DNA from: an uncultured Bacillus sp.
GTDB taxonomy: Bacteria > Bacillota > Bacilli > Bacillales > Cytobacillaceae
Direction: 5' to 3'
Assembly: GCA_937902115.1 (NCBI GenBank)
Contig: CALGSR010000103.1
Coordinates: 1-15,441 of the forward strand
DNA length: 15,441 bases
Shown: positions 1-6,639 of the stretch, piece by piece
Position numbering within the stretch: the first letter of the stretch is position 1
How the letters are laid out: each line of letters starts with the position of its first letter
The notes under the pieces: generated by a model
Told to the model about the DNA's origin: nothing
The model's input: the letters and a program-made list of their open reading frames with translations, nothing else
Databases searched by the model: none
Made by a program: the position numbers and the translations under genes

Positions 1-793
1 GCTGCTGCATTTGCTCAACTTGGGAGCGGTTAGTTTCATTTTTCGATGGAGTGGTCTGATCAAACTGAGTCATAGCACGTGGATCACTTTGAGCATCATC
101 CGCCATTGGATTCAATAATTCAGCTACAAGACTTTTTGCAAATTCAATCGGCAGCAGCTGCATAATATTTGAATCAATTAACTCCCCAATTTTCAAACGA
201 AACGATATTTTCACCAGCATATCGTCATTTGGAATTTTATCGGTTCCTTCTCCTTGGCGTACATCTAGTACATCAATGGAAGGAGGAGAAATATCAACTC
301 TTTTATTAAAAATAGTAGACATCGAAGTTGCAGCCGATCCCATCATTTGATTCATCGCTTCCTGAACCGCACTCAGTTGAATCTCTCCCAGCAATTCAGA
401 CGTAATTCTTCCGTCTCCGCCTAACATCAAATCGGCAATAACCGCTGCATCCTTCTGCTCTATCACTAATAAATTAACGCCTGAAAATCCTTCTGTATAG
501 CTTACTTGTATCGCAACATACGGATGAGGAAATTCATCAGGTAATTTGCTTTTGAAAATAACAGCAACAGACGGTGTCGTAATTTCTACTTTTTGATTCA
601 GCAAAGTAGATAAAGCTGTTGCCGAACTGCCAAATGAAATGTTCCCAATCTCTCCTAATGTATCCTTCTCCATTAATGAGAGGTAATTTTCCATGTCAAG
701 GTTGTCCGCTGCATCATCCGTATCATTCGTAACGATTGCCCCTCTTAATAATGCATCAATTTCATCTTGCGAAAGCATACCATCACTCATCAT
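1..793 (-). CDS. fliY: Flagellar motor switch phosphatase FliY (N-terminal part, runs off window)
   Basis: Partial gene; the first 264 codons are present and the 3' end lies beyond position 1. FliY is the Bacillus switch protein that replaces FliN: an N-terminal CheC-like CheY-P phosphatase part plus a C-terminal FliN/SpoA part (not in the window). Seen here: an N-terminal LSQDEIDALL segment, the CheY-P binding type shared with FliM; then two CheC-family active-site signatures of the form (D/S)-x3-E-x2-N, DTLGEIGN and SAVQEAMN, both intact, so a working phosphatase is expected. A Q/T/S-rich linker begins at the window edge. Translation starts at ATG 793 or the adjacent ATG 790; a GGAGG-like site sits about 7 nt before 793. 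The start overlaps the end of fliM by 11 nt (8 if 790), implying translational coupling. Identity is secure; only the exact start is uncertain. Confidence 0.95.
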   Translation of the reverse strand, partial: MMSDGMLSQDEIDALLRGAIVTNDTDDAADNLDMENYLSLMEKDTLGEIGNISFGSSATALSTLLNQKVEITTPSVAVIFKSKLPDEFPHPYVAIQVSYTEGFSGVNLLVIEQKDAAVIADLMLGGDGRITSELLGEIQLSAVQEAMNQMMGSAATSMSTIFNKRVDISPPSIDVLDVRQGEGTDKIPNDDMLVKISFRLKIGELIDSNIMQLLPIEFAKSLVAELLNPMADDAQSDPRAMTQFDQTTPSKNETNRSQVEQMQQ

Positions 794-1781
794 GGCTCCC
801 CCTCCCCTTCCAACTATCTAATACTTGAACCGCTAATCTTTTATTACTTCTTCCCGGCTGTCCAACAAACTTAGGGACATTTCCAACTTTTATTAACAGC
901 GGTTTTTCGATCGACTGATTTAATTCAATTACATCCCCGGTGCTTAACATAAGAAAATCCTGCACAGAAATGTGTGATGTTCCAAGTTCGACTGACACCG
1001 GTAGCAGCGCCTGCTGGACATGTCCTTCAAGTCTTTTTATTTCTTCTGGGGATCTTGTCTTATTTTGATTCTGCATCCAGTAGTGAACGGAAAGTTTAGG
1101 AATGATAGGTTCCAATACTACATGAGGAATACAGATATTAATCATACCTTGAGTCTCTGCGATCATCGTATTAAGTGAGATGACTACTACTGTTTCATTC
1201 GGCGACACCATCTGCAGAAACTGCGGATTGACTTCAAACTCTGATAAAAACGGGTCAATGTCGACAATATTTTCCCATGCTTCCTTCATGTACTCACAAG
1301 CTCTTTCAAACATAGAAGACATGATTTTTGTTTCAATTTCAGTCAAATTCCCAATTTTATTAATGCTCTCGCCTTTGCCTCCCATCATTCGATCCATCAT
1401 GGCATAAGCTACATTTGGGTTTACTTCCATGATGACACTCCCTTCTAAAGGGGGAACCTCAAACACATTTAAAATAGTCATTTTAGGTATCGAACGAATG
1501 AATTCTTCATAAGGGATTTGATCAGCTGTTACCACACTGATTTGCACATAAGTTCTCAGTTGTGCAGAGAAGTAAGTAGTCAAAAGTCTGGCGAAGTTTT
1601 CATGTATCCTTGTTAAACTTCTGATTTGATCCTTTGAAAAACGGAGAGCGCGTTTAAAATCATAAACTTTCACCCGCTTTTCCATTTGTTCCCTTTTTAA
1701 TTCATCAGCATCCATCTCACCAGTAGATAAAGCCGATAACAGGGCATCTATTTCACTTTGGGAAAGAACATCTCCAGACAT
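783..1781 (-). CDS. fliM: Flagellar motor switch protein FliM
   Basis: Middle layer of the C ring. It binds CheY-P through its N-terminal peptide, FliG through its middle domain and FliN/FliY through its C-terminal SpoA domain. Seen: N-terminal LSQSEIDALL; a middle domain carrying the RMMGGKG loop, the GGxG motif known to contact FliG; and a C-terminal SpoA-type region ending near residue 325. I place the start at ATG 1781, giving 332 residues, the length I recall for B. subtilis FliM. A GTG at 1790 is open in frame but lies in the ribosome binding site (GGGGGTG, about 8 nt before ATG 1781). The gene follows fliL after 39 bp and overlaps fliY. The GGxG loop is intact even though its partner motif is missing in FliG here. 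No damage is visible. Confidence 0.97.
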   Translation of the reverse strand: MSGDVLSQSEIDALLSALSTGEMDADELKREQMEKRVKVYDFKRALRFSKDQIRSLTRIHENFARLLTTYFSAQLRTYVQISVVTADQIPYEEFIRSIPKMTILNVFEVPPLEGSVIMEVNPNVAYAMMDRMMGGKGESINKIGNLTEIETKIMSSMFERACEYMKEAWENIVDIDPFLSEFEVNPQFLQMVSPNETVVVISLNTMIAETQGMINICIPHVVLEPIIPKLSVHYWMQNQNKTRSPEEIKRLEGHVQQALLPVSVELGTSHISVQDFLMLSTGDVIELNQSIEKPLLIKVGNVPKFVGQPGRSNKRLAVQVLDSWKGRGSHDE

Positions 1782-1820
1782 CTTCCACACCCCCAGTGTA
1801 TATAGTCTAGTATAGTTACG

Positions 1821-2246
1821 TTATTGGAGGATGAACTGTGTAATATAGACCTGTTCAACTTTTCCCTCTTGCATAATTTCATTGATTTTCCCTTTTAACT
1901 CTTCCTCAAACTGCCTGTGACCTTCTTTGCCTTTAATCGTTTCTGCTGTTTTATCAGAAAGTTCTAATATGATGATGTTGTTCACTTGGAACATTCTTTG
2001 TTCAAGTTCCTTTTTTGCCTTTTTACTATCTGTTTGTATTTTAAAACTGATTCGAACAAATCCATCATTGGCAAGATTTGTCGTAACCTCCGGTATATCC
2101 ACAGAAACATCGAGTACTTGTTCAATAGGCGGTTCACTTCCCGGGTCCACATTTGTGTACTTTAATACAAATACAAGGGCAACAGCACCTGCTAGGGCGA
2201 TTGCTACGAGTAAAATCATCATGATCATGACAAGTTTATTCTTCAT
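1821..2246 (-). CDS. fliL: Flagellar basal body-associated protein FliL
   Basis: Single-pass inner-membrane protein of the basal body, thought to surround and support the stators and affect torque. Seen: a short positive N terminus (MKNK), one hydrophobic membrane segment over about residues 4–27, then a FliL domain with the ending typical of Bacillus (a [13 protein letters not shown] tail). I choose ATG 2246 (141 residues) rather than ATG 2252, because the GGGGG ribosome binding site is 7 nt from 2246 and only 2 nt from 2252. The 5' end overlaps the last codons of swrD by 11 nt, so the ribosome binding site lies inside swrD and translation is probably coupled to it. Confidence 0.94.
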   Translation of the reverse strand: MKNKLVMIMMILLVAIALAGAVALVFVLKYTNVDPGSEPPIEQVLDVSVDIPEVTTNLANDGFVRISFKIQTDSKKAKKELEQRMFQVNNIIILELSDKTAETIKGKEGHRQFEEELKGKINEIMQEGKVEQVYITQFILQ

Positions 2247-2454
2247 TTTCATTCCCCCTTATCTGTTGTCCTAAAAGATTCACTGTCTGATAAAAAGCAT
2301 TAATACGCTCCAGTACTAATGTTTCACTTTCTTTAACTATGTATTTTTTTCCATTTGTTAAGGTAATCGTTGTATCTGGAAAGCTTTCAATTGTTTCAAT
2401 ATATAACGCATTAATTATAAAGGGTTTTCCGTTTAATCGCGATACTTTTATCAC
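2236..2454 (-). CDS. swrD: Flagellar motor power protein SwrD (FlbD family)
   Basis: Small (72 residues) FlbD-family protein. In B. subtilis SwrD is needed for full motor torque and swarming. Seen: the family's N-terminal pattern ([19 protein letters not shown]) and a central [13 protein letters not shown] segment. The start must be GTG 2454: an in-frame TAA lies 9 nt upstream and no ATG, TTG or other GTG fits the family N terminus. No ribosome binding site adjoins this GTG (the 11 nt before it are AAAAATTAACA). The only strong one, AAGGGAGGT, is about 115 nt upstream, just after flgE, with an inverted repeat in between. The gene overlaps fliL at its 3' end. Product identity is firm; how it is translated is the open question. 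Confidence 0.92.
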   Translation of the reverse strand: MIKVSRLNGKPFIINALYIETIESFPDTTITLTNGKKYIVKESETLVLERINAFYQTVNLLGQQIRGNENEE

Positions 2455-2465
2455 TGTTAATTTTT

Positions 2466-2568
2466 AGAGACTAAAGTCACGATAATAAAATTCAACATCG
2501 ATAAAATATGAAAAAAGATTTACGATTCGATGCGGTTTATGAATCAATTATCTATAACTTTAGTCTCT
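2466..2568 (-). repeat. 12-bp perfect inverted repeat (15-bp stem with wobble) between the swrD ribosome binding site and start codon
   Basis: On the coding strand AGAGACTAAAGT (2568–2557) and ACTTTAGTCTCT (2477–2466) are perfect complements separated by 79 nt. In RNA the stem extends inward by U·G, A-U and U·G pairs to 15 bp. The enclosed segment is AT-rich and contains a smaller possible hairpin (GATTC 2545–2541 with GAATC 2528–2524). A 27-codon frame starting at TTG 2547 runs through the loop and stops at the TAA 9 nt before swrD, but it has no well-placed ribosome binding site and resembles no protein I know. The element fills nearly all of the flgE–swrD gap. It could be an RNA structure that bridges the ribosome binding site and start, or the terminal repeats of a small MITE-like insertion; I see no clear target-site duplication. 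There is no U-run, so it is not an ordinary terminator. Confidence 0.8.
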
Positions 2569-2569
2569 T

Positions 2570-2578
2570 ACCTCCCTT
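2570..2578 (-). promoter_or_regulatory. Strong displaced ribosome binding site (AAGGGAGGT) presumed to serve swrD
   Basis: AAGGGAGGT begins 3 nt after the flgE stop codon, but no start codon follows at a usable distance: the nearest, TTG 2547, is 23 nt away and half of that is stem. The swrD GTG is 116 nt downstream. If the intervening 103-nt inverted repeat folds, the unpaired distance from GGAGG to GTG falls to about 13 nt. If it is an insertion, this is the original swrD site cut away from its gene. Confidence 0.6.
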
Positions 2579-2581
2579 AAC

Positions 2582-3412
2582 CTATCGTTTTAAATTAACT
2601 AATTCCTGCAGAATTTCATCAGAAGTTGTAATAATTCTTGTATTAGGCTGTGCGACAATCATTTCCGTGAATTCCTCGGAAAGGTCAACATTGGACATTT
2701 CTAGGAAGCCGGAAGCGATGGAGCCTTTGCCCGCATCTCCAACAACGCCGATACTTGGATCACCCGAGTTATTTGATTTTTTATACGTATTATTTCCAAC
2801 CTTTTCTAACCCTGATGAATTGCTAAATGTTGCTAAAGCAATTGTAGGACTAAGATCTACAAGATTACCCAGATCATCTATCACATTTATTACTCCATTG
2901 GAGTCAATGCTAAAGCTAGAAATATTATCTGTTTCCGGATCATATATACGAATACCATGTGTCTCTTTAGCTACTGCAACATCAACTTCAGCTGCAGAAG
3001 AAAGAACATATAGGCCCTCCCCATTCACTAGATAACCTTCTTGATCAATGTAAAGGTTTCCCGAACGAGTATACTTAAATTCCGCACTGTTTACTTCACC
3101 TAAGACAAAGAATCCATCCCCCTCAATCCCTAAATCCAACGCCCGGCCTGTTGTTTGCAGATTGGCATTTGTATGAACGGTATCAACAGCAGCTAAAGTG
3201 GAACCAAGTCCAACCTGAACAGCATTTTTCCCACCTGTTGCAGTCCCTGCTGCACTTGCAGTCGACATCGTTTGGTTTAGCGCTTCTTTAAACGTGGCTC
3301 TTCCCTTTTTAAAGCCAAAGGTATTGACATTGGCAATATTATTCCCAATAACATCGAGTTTGGTTTGGAAGTTTTTCATTCCGCTTATTCCTGAATACAT
3401 CGATCGTAACAT
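2582..3412 (-). CDS. flgE: Flagellar hook protein FlgE (short, FlgG-like Bacillus type) with a 4-residue gap in the C-terminal helix
   Basis: Axial protein of the hook, exported by the flagellar type III system and polymerised under the FlgD cap. Seen: N-terminal D0 with the rod/hook signature (MYSGISGMKNFQ, then VIGNNIANVNTFGFK); a middle region; and a C-terminal D0 helix (FLEMSNVDLSEEFTEMIVAQ, later TTSDEILQELVNLKR). The length, 276 residues, suits the short Bacillus FlgE (264 in B. subtilis). Oddity: relatives read AQ-RGFQ-(A/S)N-(T/S)-(R/K)-I in the last helix, while here Q255 is followed directly by P256 and NTRII. So RGFQ is missing and the next residue is proline. The reading frame is kept. 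ATG 3412 has an AAAGGGG site 8 nt upstream. The gene lies 73 bp after the TIGR02530 gene. Confidence 0.93.
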   Translation of the reverse strand: MLRSMYSGISGMKNFQTKLDVIGNNIANVNTFGFKKGRATFKEALNQTMSTASAAGTATGGKNAVQVGLGSTLAAVDTVHTNANLQTTGRALDLGIEGDGFFVLGEVNSAEFKYTRSGNLYIDQEGYLVNGEGLYVLSSAAEVDVAVAKETHGIRIYDPETDNISSFSIDSNGVINVIDDLGNLVDLSPTIALATFSNSSGLEKVGNNTYKKSNNSGDPSIGVVGDAGKGSIASGFLEMSNVDLSEEFTEMIVAQPNTRIITTSDEILQELVNLKR

Positions 3413-3460
3413 GATTATTTCCCCTTTCGTTTTCGCTGCATCTATCGGTCAGCAGCATAT

Positions 3461-3485
3461 CAGGCTTCCATTTTGGTCCAGCCTG
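3461..3485 (-). repeat. Small hairpin directly after the TIGR02530-type gene
   Basis: CAGGCT (3485–3480 on the coding strand) and AGCCTG (3466–3461) form a 6-bp perfect stem with a 13-nt loop, beginning at the base after the stop codon of the upstream gene. No T-run follows, so it does not look like a terminator. It could be an mRNA processing or stability element within the 73-bp gap before flgE. A stem this short could also arise by chance. Confidence 0.35.
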
Positions 3486-3875
3486 TTAATCCATTAAAAT
3501 CGTTCCATTAATATTAGTGAAAATATGTGTCGCTGCTTCAGTCCTGTTCATCGCGGTAATCACGGTTTCATTTTTGGCACTGACTATTAATGCCGCATCC
3601 TCTAACAGTACAAGGGAATCCTTGACGCCCATTTTTTTCGCTTCTCTAACCTTTGCACTGATTTGTTCCCATCTAGAGTCATTGATCTGAATTCCTCTTT
3701 GCTCCAGTCTTTCCTTTGCATGTTTGGAAATCGTTAAACCTTCTGTTTTTTGTAACTCCGCTTGTAGTGCAGCAGCAAAGTTTGTGGTTTTTCCTGGTGA
3801 AATCTTTGCTGGCTTCTTATACTCTCCGGGAATAAGAGGTTGGGTTGTTACCGCACGATAGTTAAATGAATTCAA
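3486..3875 (-). CDS. Flagellar operon protein, TIGR02530 type, function unknown
   Basis: A 129-residue soluble protein with no signal peptide or membrane segment. Its C-terminal two-thirds follows the pattern I recall for TIGR02530, a family found in Bacillota flagellar operons between flgD and flgE: LTISKHAKERLEQRGI, then a helix (KVREAKKMGVKDSLVL), an ALIVSAKNETVITAM strand, and an IFTNINGTIL ending. The first 40 residues are low in recognisable features. The start is TTG 3875 with a perfect AAGGAGG placed 8 nt upstream and overlapping the flgD stop codon; no better start fits. Its position between cap and hook genes suggests a role in hook assembly or export control, but that is inference only. 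Family assignment is from memory of the motif, not a search. Confidence 0.88.
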   Translation of the reverse strand: MNSFNYRAVTTQPLIPGEYKKPAKISPGKTTNFAAALQAELQKTEGLTISKHAKERLEQRGIQINDSRWEQISAKVREAKKMGVKDSLVLLEDAALIVSAKNETVITAMNRTEAATHIFTNINGTILMD

Positions 3876-3888
3876 TCTATCAACCTCC

Positions 3889-4527
3889 TTATCTAGAAAT
3901 TTTCACAATTTGCGCAGGAAGCAAAATCGTATTTGCACCATCGTCTAAGTAAAAAGATGTTTTTCCATTTTTAAAAGAAACGGATTGAACCGCTGCAGAA
4001 ATTTCCTCCTGCTGCCCATTTAGATAGGTCACCATTTTGCCAATCAACATACTTGCTTGCATCATCGCTGACTCATTCACTGTTTCATTTACTTGCGAAA
4101 TATTTGCCGGTTCCAATTCAGTCCCGTCATCAAGCAAAATAATGACCTGTTCTTCTCTAAATTGAACCCCTGCAACTGTACCGCTGCCTTCGTTTATTTG
4201 GGCTGTCCCGTCCTCCAATTCATTGACTTTATGCCATGTGACATCCTGACCAATGAATTGATGATATGAAATCAGTTGACTTTGCTTGTCTTGCTCAACT
4301 AATTTATTGATTGCACTATTAATATTCGTCATTTGTTCCAAAGAAGAAAAATTTGCCATTTGCGCAATGAAATCTGTATCATTCATCGGATTGGTTGGGT
4401 CTTGATTTTGCAACTGTGTAATTAACAGCTTTAGAAAGTCATCTTTTCCTAGTTCACTTGAACCGGTCTTGCTTTTCGCCTCTTTATAAGTAGAAAGCAT
4501 GTAAGATGTATCAATCGTATTTGTCAC
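3889..4527 (-). CDS. flgD: Flagellar hook assembly (capping) protein FlgD
   Basis: Scaffold that caps the growing hook and is needed for FlgE polymerisation. Seen: the conserved N-terminal FlgD block over about residues 27–70 (DDFLKLLITQLQNQDPTNPM, then DFIAQMANFSSLEQM). After it come two beta-rich segments, around VTWHKVNELEDG and MVTYLNGQQEE, and an ILLPAQIVKIS ending. At 212 residues it is longer than the roughly 140 residues I recall for B. subtilis FlgD, having a fuller C-terminal part. The start is GTG 4527 with AGGGGGTG about 7 nt upstream; the ATG overlapping this GTG is followed at once by TGA and is not usable. The gap to fliK is 11 bp, and the ribosome binding site overlaps the fliK stop. 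Confidence 0.95.
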   Translation of the reverse strand: MTNTIDTSYMLSTYKEAKSKTGSSELGKDDFLKLLITQLQNQDPTNPMNDTDFIAQMANFSSLEQMTNINSAINKLVEQDKQSQLISYHQFIGQDVTWHKVNELEDGTAQINEGSGTVAGVQFREEQVIILLDDGTELEPANISQVNETVNESAMMQASMLIGKMVTYLNGQQEEISAAVQSVSFKNGKTSFYLDDGANTILLPAQIVKISR

Positions 4528-4538
4528 ATTTTCACCCC

Positions 4539-5984
4539 CTATACTTCTGTATTGATTAATGCTTCTGCAAATGAAGCGGCAAATTCCTGGGACTGCTGCT
4601 GTTTTTGCTCCTTGTTTTCCTGCTGTTCCTGCTCCTTGTTCCCCTGCTGTGAATCTTTATTTAACAACCGCTCCTGAGTATTGTTCTGCAAAGTAATTTC
4701 AATTTTATCTAATTGTAGATTCTGCGAACCAAAAGCACTTTTTAAATTCTGCAGTTGTGATTCAAGTATCTCTTTAGCCGTGCTGGTTGCAGCCGTTATT
4801 TTCGCAATCATCCCGGTATCCTTCTGAATCAGCTCAACCTTCAACATGCCCAAATGGCCAGGATTCAGCTTGATAAACATGCGCTGTGTATTTCCTGATT
4901 TGAGCATTTGACTATTAGCAAGTATTTTTTCGAACTGGGCGATCAACTTATCTGCGGAAACCGGCTGTCCTGATTTCTCCATCATTAAAACCAGTTGTTC
5001 GCTTTTTGCCATAGTTTGAAACTGAAGCGATACACTGCTATTAGAATCAATAGAAGTACTTCCTGCTTTTACGAGAGGAATTTCGTTTATTTGTTCTTCA
5101 CCTGTAAGTACTTGTGATAATAACGGTGAATATGTTTGCTTAAATGGTAAGGAACCTTGTTTTGTCTCTTTTACTATCGGGGTGAAAATCTGGTACAGGA
5201 ATTCTTTTCGGTTCGCCGCTTTATCTTCTTTTATAATTCCGTTGAGTGTTCCCTCAACTTTTTCCAGTAAAGCAGTTAGAACCTTTTGTTCACCTTCTGA
5301 TGAGCCATACTTAGATAAAAGCTGAAATAGTTTAAGTGATTTTATGGCATCAGCCGCATTATGGTTTAGCGAAACTGAAGCTAACTCCATATCTATTTTG
5401 GGAAGTAATTCAATCAATGTTTCAAAAGCAGCCTGCATATTTCCTTTAGAAACAGCTTCACTTAATCCTGCCAGCTTCTGCAACATTCTTTCCTCTTCCA
5501 TTTCCTCAAGATTGAAACCTTTCAAAAAGGAGTGGAGTGAAACAGCTATTTTTTGCGAGCTTCCCTGTGTTTGAGTTTGGTTAAAGTTGGTTTTGTCCAC
5601 CGTCAAACTAGAAAGTTGCTGCTGACTAAATAAGGAGAAAACCTCCATTAAAAAAGAGAGTAAGGACGAAAGCAAATCTTGATCAGATAGCTGTAAAAAT
5701 GTCTTTATGAAGCTAGTTTTGTCCATCTCGTGGTCAATTAGCAGTTGCTGGAATAGTTCGGTTCCATTCTCTATTTCCGTCAAATCCTCTAACTGCAGAA
5801 ACTGACGCAGCTCTGCCATTTCCTCATTCGATAAGTTCTCAACCCTTACTTGTTTTTGTCCAACGGACGGTTCCCTTTGCATCCGTCCAGATAAAAGATT
5901 TGCAAAGTTTCCTGCCTCTCTTACCTGGCTGTTGTTATGTCCAATATTTAATGTATTTACAGGACTTAATGACGTGATCTGCAT
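4539..5984 (-). CDS. fliK: Flagellar hook-length control protein FliK
   Basis: Secreted molecular ruler that sets hook length and triggers the export substrate switch. Seen in 481 residues: a poorly conserved, mostly helical N-terminal two-thirds; a C-terminal Flg_hook domain (around QRMFIKLNPGHLGMLKVELI followed by a helix with ESQLQNLKSAF and LQLDKIEI); and a Gln/Glu/Lys-rich tail (see the repeat at 4607–4650). I place the start at ATG 5984. The frame is open back to TTG 6002, but those extra codons (KGGEK) are simply the GGGAGGTGAG ribosome binding site, 7 nt from ATG 5984. It follows the MotE-like gene after 47 bp and precedes flgD by 11 bp, the standard Bacillus order. Confidence 0.95.
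   Translation of the reverse strand: MQITSLSPVNTLNIGHNNSQVREAGNFANLLSGRMQREPSVGQKQVRVENLSNEEMAELRQFLQLEDLTEIENGTELFQQLLIDHEMDKTSFIKTFLQLSDQDLLSSLLSFLMEVFSLFSQQQLSSLTVDKTNFNQTQTQGSSQKIAVSLHSFLKGFNLEEMEEERMLQKLAGLSEAVSKGNMQAAFETLIELLPKIDMELASVSLNHNAADAIKSLKLFQLLSKYGSSEGEQKVLTALLEKVEGTLNGIIKEDKAANRKEFLYQIFTPIVKETKQGSLPFKQTYSPLLSQVLTGEEQINEIPLVKAGSTSIDSNSSVSLQFQTMAKSEQLVLMMEKSGQPVSADKLIAQFEKILANSQMLKSGNTQRMFIKLNPGHLGMLKVELIQKDTGMIAKITAATSTAKEILESQLQNLKSAFGSQNLQLDKIEITLQNNTQERLLNKDSQQGNKEQEQQENKEQKQQQSQEFAASFAEALINTEV
4607..4650 (-). repeat. 24-bp-period direct repeat in the fliK tail
   Basis: Two 20-bp copies (4607–4626 and 4631–4650), differing at two bases and separated by 4 bp, make an 8-codon period. 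They encode QQGNKEQE and QQENKEQK, and a degenerate third unit (QQQSQE) follows. The repeat lies just after the Flg_hook domain, in a region likely to be disordered, and could change copy number by slippage without shifting frame. Confidence 0.8.
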
Positions 5985-6031
5985 TTTCTCACCTCCCTTC
6001 AAAGCTATATCCCCCTTAAAAAGGAGAATGA

Positions 6032-6631
6032 TTATTTCTCGCTATTCTTGGTTAACAATGAAGTATATTTCGCAGCATCAGATGCATTCATTTGTTCCAT
6101 AATTGCGGCTAATGTATCAGATTTTAAATGTGATAAAATTTCCAAAGCATCCTTATCATTCATTTGCGTAATAATCGGTGCCGCCTTTTTCGCCGATATC
6201 GTTTCATATGTCTTTACAATATCTTTGAATTCTCGGTTGTTTTCTGTCTGTATCGCTAATAAACGAGTGATTTCTTTCTCTAATTGTTTTTTTTCCAACT
6301 CGAGATTTTCAATTTCTCCATCTTTACTCGCAAGTTTTGTCTGTAATTCAGCTATGGCCTCTTCACGAACCTTCACTTCAGCCCTTAACTCCGTTAACTT
6401 TCCGTCCATTTCTTCCATTTGCTTCTCATCGTTATGCTCTTCGCTAGAAGGTAGAAAGGGGATGTTTTCACTGTATTCCTTTGCTTTGTCTATTACATTC
6501 ACACCTGCTACTGTTGCTACAATCAGTGCCACAGCAAGCGCAAAAATCGAGGGAATGACGATTACGATAAAAAACCATTGAATCTTGCTATAAGATTTCT
6601 CCTCTGCTTCTTCCTGAAATTTCTCCTTCAT
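6032..6631 (-). CDS. MotE/YlxF-like membrane-anchored flagellar operon protein
   Basis: A 199-residue protein at the position of B. subtilis ylxF (between fliJ and fliK). Seen: a short charged N terminus; one strong membrane segment over about residues 18–46; a long coiled coil over about residues 70–140 (ELQTKLASKDGEIENLELEK and onward); and a C-terminal helical domain resembling the MgtE N-terminal/FliG-like fold (AAPIITQMNDKDALEILSHL, then LAAIMEQMNASDAAKYTSLL). This is the architecture of MotE-family proteins; rhizobial MotE is a chaperone for a motility protein. The role in Bacillus is not settled as far as I know. Start ATG 6631 has AGGTG 5 nt upstream and lies 8 bp after fliJ. Confidence 0.85.
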   Translation of the reverse strand: MKEKFQEEAEEKSYSKIQWFFIVIVIPSIFALAVALIVATVAGVNVIDKAKEYSENIPFLPSSEEHNDEKQMEEMDGKLTELRAEVKVREEAIAELQTKLASKDGEIENLELEKKQLEKEITRLLAIQTENNREFKDIVKTYETISAKKAAPIITQMNDKDALEILSHLKSDTLAAIMEQMNASDAAKYTSLLTKNSEK

Positions 6632-6639
6632 GTGTACAC

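Noticed and set aside
1782..1790. Upstream GTG start for fliM
   Set aside because: It falls within the GGGGGTG ribosome binding site; ATG 1781 gives the family N terminus and length.
2466..2568. Reading the flgE–swrD inverted repeat as a transcription terminator
   Set aside because: The stem is AT-rich with a 79-nt loop and no T-run follows on the coding strand; essential operon genes lie downstream.
2508..3035. 175-residue open frame on the plus strand
   Set aside because: It lies antisense over the end of flgE, has no ribosome binding site or recognisable domain, and flgE is clearly the real gene.
5985..6002. Upstream TTG start for fliK
   Set aside because: The extra codons are the ribosome binding site (GGGAGGTGAG) read as protein; ATG 5984 is correctly spaced.
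6048..6581. 177-residue plus-strand open frame opposite the MotE-like gene
   Set aside because: It is the antisense shadow of a coiled-coil gene whose codon pattern leaves the opposite strand open; no independent evidence.
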